Source of the DNA: Streptomyces sp. MMG1533
Lineage (GTDB): Bacteria; Actinomycetota; Actinomycetes; Streptomycetales; Streptomycetaceae
Reading direction: 5' to 3'
NCBI RefSeq assembly: GCF_001279775.1
Contig: NZ_LGDG01000286.1
Coordinates: 1 to 33,192 of the forward strand
DNA length: 33,192 nt
Shown here piece after piece: positions 30,308 to 33,192 of this stretch; position 1 is the first letter of the stretch; each line of letters starts with the position of its first letter. Under the pieces are notes generated by a model. That model was given only the letters and a program-made list of their open reading frames with translations, was not told the origin of the DNA and searched no databases. The position numbers and the translations under genes were made by a program.

Positions 30308-30356
30308 GTACGACGATGGGGGCGCCGTCCATGAGACGGCGCCCCCATCGTCGTAC
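30308..30356. terminator. Perfect 22-bp hairpin between mrp and the convergent gene
   Basis: Arms 30308-30329 and 30335-30356 are exact reverse complements around a 5-nt loop catga. It lies ~45 bp after the mrp stop and 6 bp before the stop codon of the opposite gene (30363), so it can end both transcripts. No T-run on either side. Confidence 0.88.
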
Positions 30357-30362
30357 CAGCGG

Positions 30363-31019
30363 CTATGCGTAGGCGCTGATGTCCTTGATCATGGCGAAGC
30401 CGAGCCCGTACGCGCTCATGCCTCTCCCGTACGCCCCCACGTGCACCCCCTCCTGAGTCGACCCGGCCAGCACCCAGCCGAACTCGGACTCGCGGTAGTG
30501 GAAGGGCGTCGGCACGCCGTCCACGGGAAGGGACAGCGTCGACCAGTCGTCGCCGTCCAGGTCGTCCGCGAGGGCCCAGGCCGTCTCGGTCTGCTGGTCC
30601 AGCCAGTCGTCACGCAGGCTGTGGTCCATCTGGCCGGGCCAGGTGAAGGACAGCAGCCCGACCCCTGCCAGCCAGGCCGCCGAGGACACCGACGTGGCCT
30701 CCAGGAGGCCCGTGCCGTCCGCACTGCGCCGCACCGGATTGGCCGCCACGGTGACCACCACCGCGAACTTCTCCTTGTCCTCCGTGCCTTCGTTCCGCAC
30801 GGAGGGCTCGTCGCCGTGTCCGATCGAACCGTGCTCCACGGCCCCGTCGGCCGCCGTACCGACCTGCATCAGCCAGCGCGGCCCCGTGAAGGCCTCGTCG
30901 AGGCCGTACCACGGGAAGGGCGCCAGCAGGTAGCCGTCGACCGTGCGCCGGGCGGAGGGGACCTGTTGTCCGCCCTCCGTGACCGGCGCCTGCGCGACTG
31001 CCCGACTCGTCGTCTCCAT
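30363..31019 (-). CDS. Conserved-looking hypothetical protein
   Basis: A 218-aa soluble protein that I do not recognise. It starts 'METTSRAVAQAPVTEGG', contains 'GYLLAPFPWYGLDEAFTGPRW', 'DKEKFAVVVTVAANPVRRSADG', 'HYRESEFGWVLAGST' and ends 'VHVGAYGRGMSAYGLGFAMIKDISAYA'. No signal peptide or helices. The ATG at 31019 is chosen for GAGGAGG 10 nt upstream; an in-frame start at 31115 would add a cysteine-rich stretch of poor quality. Codon bias is normal. Function unknown. Confidence 0.8.
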   Translation of the reverse strand: METTSRAVAQAPVTEGGQQVPSARRTVDGYLLAPFPWYGLDEAFTGPRWLMQVGTAADGAVEHGSIGHGDEPSVRNEGTEDKEKFAVVVTVAANPVRRSADGTGLLEATSVSSAAWLAGVGLLSFTWPGQMDHSLRDDWLDQQTETAWALADDLDGDDWSTLSLPVDGVPTPFHYRESEFGWVLAGSTQEGVHVGAYGRGMSAYGLGFAMIKDISAYA

Positions 31020-31243
31020 GTGACCGGACGCCTCCTCGTTCTCGTCGGATCGAACGGCCCGCCCCCCTTCGGGCGTACTCGTCCGCTCCGCACAACAACT
31101 CGGCAGCATAGCCACCCCGCTCCGAGCAGCCGGGAAAGCGCCCGACGCGTGGGTCGCTCAGAGGGTGGGTTCAGGCCGTGCGGGGCCACTCCGGCGTATG
31201 AAACGCGTCACGTGCGGCGGGATGTGCGCACCGGGCGCACGGA

Positions 31244-31687
31244 TCAGGTGGCGTCCGCGTCGTACGGCGGGCGCTCGTCGGGCGTCTCGGGCTTCTTCGT
31301 CATGTCGACGCTGCCGCCGGAGGAGGAACCGGACGAGGACGAAGACGAAGAGGAGGAGTCGCTGTCGCGGCCGTGAACCACGTCCGTGACCTCGGCCATC
31401 TCCTTCTTCAGGTCGAAGCCGTTGCGAATCTCCTTGAGCCCCAGTTCGTCGTTGTCCATCTGCTTGCGGATGAACGTCTTGGGGTTGAGGTCCTCGAACT
31501 CGAAGTCCTTGAACTCCGGGCCCAGTTCGCTCCGGATGTCCTGCTTGGCGCTCTCCGAGAACTCGCGGATCTTGCGGATGGTCCGCGTGACGTCCTGGAT
31601 GACCTTCGGGAGCTTGTCCGGACCGAAGACGAGCACGGCGAGGACAACGAGCGTGATCAGCTCGAGCGGTCCTATGTCATTGAACAC
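31244..31687 (-). CDS. tatB: Sec-independent protein translocase TatB
   Basis: A 147-aa TatB. The start 'MFNDIGPLELITLVVLAVLVFGPDKLPKVIQ' is the canonical Tat A/B transmembrane helix, FGPDKLP hinge and amphipathic helix. The C-terminal half is charged, with an acidic segment and a long Ser/Gly run ('DSDSSSSSSSSSG', 'SSSGGS') that varies between species. With TatC it recognises twin-arginine proteins. The start codon is GTG at 31687 with AAGGAG 7 nt upstream. Next to HtrA as in Rv1223-Rv1224. Confidence 0.95.
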   Translation of the reverse strand: MFNDIGPLELITLVVLAVLVFGPDKLPKVIQDVTRTIRKIREFSESAKQDIRSELGPEFKDFEFEDLNPKTFIRKQMDNDELGLKEIRNGFDLKKEMAEVTDVVHGRDSDSSSSSSSSSGSSSGGSVDMTKKPETPDERPPYDADAT

Positions 31688-31907
31688 CTGAAGCTCCTTG
31701 CGATGTCCTCGGTCCTCGGCCCTCGGTGGTCTGTGCGGGTCTTCCGTGGGTCCGGGCCGGGTCCACGGTACCCGGCGATCCCGTACGACCGGTACTGTCC
31801 CGAGCCCTCCGAGTGCGGGTACGTGTGGGGTTTTCCGGGTTGTTTGCCTTGTGGAGCCGCTGATCGGGCTGTTTCCGGACCCTCTTCTGTGATGTTTCTG
31901 TGAGTCT

Positions 31908-31947
31908 CGTCCACGGCTGTCCCGGGGGGCGCCCGGTGTCGTGGACG
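31908..31947 (-). terminator. Hairpin after the HtrA gene
   Basis: CGTCCACG (31908-31915) and CGTGGACG (31940-31947) pair around an inner CCGGG/CCCGG element, just downstream of the HtrA stop at 31953. The rest of the 31688-31952 gap before tatB is less GC-rich, with short CCTCGG repeats at 31706-31726 and no gene that I accept; it should hold the tatB promoter. Confidence 0.5.
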
Positions 31948-31952
31948 GCCTC

Positions 31953-33192
31953 TCAGCCGCCGTCGGACGATCCGAGGACCAGCGAGATCGCCCTCTCCTT
32001 GCCGTCGCGCTCCACGGTGAGTTCCAGGCGGTCGCCGGGGCGGTGGGCGCGGGTCTTGACGATGAGCTCCTCGCCGGAGTGGACGCGCTGGCCGTCGACC
32101 GCGGTGATGACGTCGCCGGCCTCGATGCCGGCCCGGTCGCCGGGGCCGCCGACGGTGACCGCGGGGCCGCCGTCGCCGCTCTTGGTTCCCACGCGGGCCC
32201 CGTCGCCGGCGTAGTCCATGTCGAGGGTGACGCCGATCACCGGGTGCGTCGCCCTGCCGGTGTTGATCAACTCCTCGGCGACGCGCTTGCCCTGGTTGAT
32301 CGGTATGGCGAAACCGAGGCCTATCGAACCCGCCTGGCCGCCGTCCGGGTCGGAGCCGCTGTCGGCGGATCGGATCGCGGAGTTGATGCCGATGACACGG
32401 GCCCGGGAGTCGAGGAGCGGTCCGCCGGAGTTGCCGGGATTTATGGGCGCGTCGGTCTGCAGCGCATCGACATACGAGACATCACTCCCGTCGCCGCTCT
32501 CGCCGCCGGCTGTGATGGGGCGCTCCTTGGCGCTGATGATGCCGGAGGTGACGGTGCCCTCCAGGTCGAAGGGGGCGCCGATGGCGACGACCGGGTCGCC
32601 GACCTGGACGTTGTCGGAGTTGCCCAGGGTCAGGGGCTCGAGACCGCTCACCCCGCTGACCTTGACGACGGCGAGGTCGTAGCCGCTGTCCCGGCCGACG
32701 ACGGTGGCCTTGGCGGTGTCGCCGCTGTGGAACGTCACGGATATCTCGCCCGTCCCACCGCCGGAGGCGGCGGGTTCGACGACGTGGTTGTTGGTGAGGA
32801 TGTGGCCGCGGTCGTCGAGCACGAATCCGGTACCGGTACCGGATTCCTCGGCCCCGCTCACATGCAGGGTCACCACGCTGGGCAGCGCCCGCGCGGCGAT
32901 CCCGGCCACGCTGTCCGGAGCCCGCCCGGCCGGCTCCGCCCCGGCCTGCGGCAGCTGCACGCCGCCGACCCCGCCATTGCGCTCCAGATACGTCCCTACG
33001 GCGCCACCGACACCCCCGGACACGAGAGCGAGCAGCACGGCCCCACCGACGAGCGCCTTCCTCACCCGCCCGCGCCGCTGGTTCTCGGTGGTGACGGCCG
33101 CGCCGTTCTGCTGGAGGGGGGCGGCGGGGAGCGGGGCCCAAGGGTCGTAGTTCTGCCAGGGGGCGGAGGGGGGTGAGGCGTCGGCGTACGAG
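31953..33192 (-). CDS. htrA: HtrA/DegP-like trypsin-family protease with PDZ domain (5' end outside window)
   Basis: At least 412 aa; the frame stays open to the window edge, so the true start is not seen. A proline-rich cytoplasmic part ('PPSAPWQNYDPWAPLPAAP') leads to one transmembrane helix ('ALVGGAVLLALVSGGVGGAVG'), then an extracytoplasmic protease domain with the triad His in TNNHVV, Asp in YDLAVVKV and Ser in GNSGGPL, and a C-terminal PDZ domain ('VGGPGDRAGIEAGDVITAVDGQRV'). A GTG at 33065 could be taken as a start but would remove the cytoplasmic part. Degrades misfolded envelope proteins. In M. tuberculosis htrA (Rv1223) lies between rseA/sigE and tatB, so those genes are expected to the right. 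Confidence 0.93.
   Translation of the reverse strand, partial: SYADASPPSAPWQNYDPWAPLPAAPLQQNGAAVTTENQRRGRVRKALVGGAVLLALVSGGVGGAVGTYLERNGGVGGVQLPQAGAEPAGRAPDSVAGIAARALPSVVTLHVSGAEESGTGTGFVLDDRGHILTNNHVVEPAASGGGTGEISVTFHSGDTAKATVVGRDSGYDLAVVKVSGVSGLEPLTLGNSDNVQVGDPVVAIGAPFDLEGTVTSGIISAKERPITAGGESGDGSDVSYVDALQTDAPINPGNSGGPLLDSRARVIGINSAIRSADSGSDPDGGQAGSIGLGFAIPINQGKRVAEELINTGRATHPVIGVTLDMDYAGDGARVGTKSGDGGPAVTVGGPGDRAGIEAGDVITAVDGQRVHSGEELIVKTRAHRPGDRLELTVERDGKERAISLVLGSSDGG

Noticed and set aside
31672..31914. 80-codon minus-strand ORF between HtrA and TatB
   Set aside because: Low GC3, many A-ending codons, overlaps the tatB RBS and start; looks like promoter DNA.
1..33192. CRISPR arrays, tRNA/rRNA genes, prophage or transposase genes, secondary-metabolite cluster
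   Set aside because: No regular repeat-spacer arrays, cloverleaf sequences, integrases, transposases or polyketide/peptide synthetase domains are visible.

Overview
The window is a stretch of high-GC chromosome with the signature of Streptomyces or a close relative. GC is about 70%, the real genes have a strong G/C third-position bias, GTG starts are frequent, and several Streptomyces-type families occur (DUF3152, DUF3107, DUF6758, a DUF3492 glycosyltransferase, an LprG-type lipoprotein). About 30 protein genes are supportable, plus small ORFs, hairpin terminators, repeats and regulatory sites. I see no rRNA, tRNA, CRISPR array, transposase or phage genes. Almost everything looks like ordinary core chromosome.

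Left part (1-9052, all genes on the minus strand): a perfect 23-bp inverted repeat at the edge, then a membrane protein translationally coupled to a DUF3492/GT4 glycosyltransferase. Next is a complete peptide-type ABC importer operon: lipoprotein binding protein, two permeases and a fused double ATPase, with 4-base stop/start overlaps at the permease/permease and permease/ATPase junctions. Upstream of the binding protein lies a consensus-like promoter inside a palindrome. It should drive a leaderless 30-codon, Cys-containing leader peptide. One ATPase domain carries an in-frame palindromic repeat of a kind scattered through Streptomyces genomes.

Middle-left (9053-17404): this matches the M. 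tuberculosis Rv3207c-Rv3211 block. It holds a DUF3152 metzincin-like protein (with an alpha/beta hydrolase), a TetR regulator, DUF3107, a small membrane protein, a MiaE-like ferritin-fold protein and a DEAD-box RNA helicase. The helicase apparently starts at CTG behind a structured leader, and ends in a roughly 460-residue low-complexity basic tail with 13 PRR(R)TRK-type motifs.

Middle (17405-24097): a second alpha/beta hydrolase, an NYN-domain protein, a 50-aa small protein, a DUF6758 / PHP phosphoesterase / MarC minus-strand group, an MFS exporter behind two adjacent palindromes, and a suppressor-of-fused domain protein. Two separate 9-bp tandem repeats lie in the gaps.

Right part (24098-33192): this matches the Rv1239c-Rv1223 block. 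It holds CorA behind a roughly 400-nt leader with a small Arg-rich uORF, a hypothetical protein, an LprG-like lipoprotein, a soluble MgtE-N/CBS protein overlapping a DUF1003 membrane protein, Mrp/ApbC, a hypothetical protein, TatB, and HtrA cut by the window edge. CorA, MgtE-N/CBS and DUF1003 form a plausible magnesium module. TatB and HtrA form an envelope-stress module whose sigE/rseA partners would be expected just outside the window.

A recurring pattern is a TANNNT -10 box placed 6-7 nt before the start codon, without a Shine-Dalgarno sequence, at seven genes. This predicts leaderless transcription.
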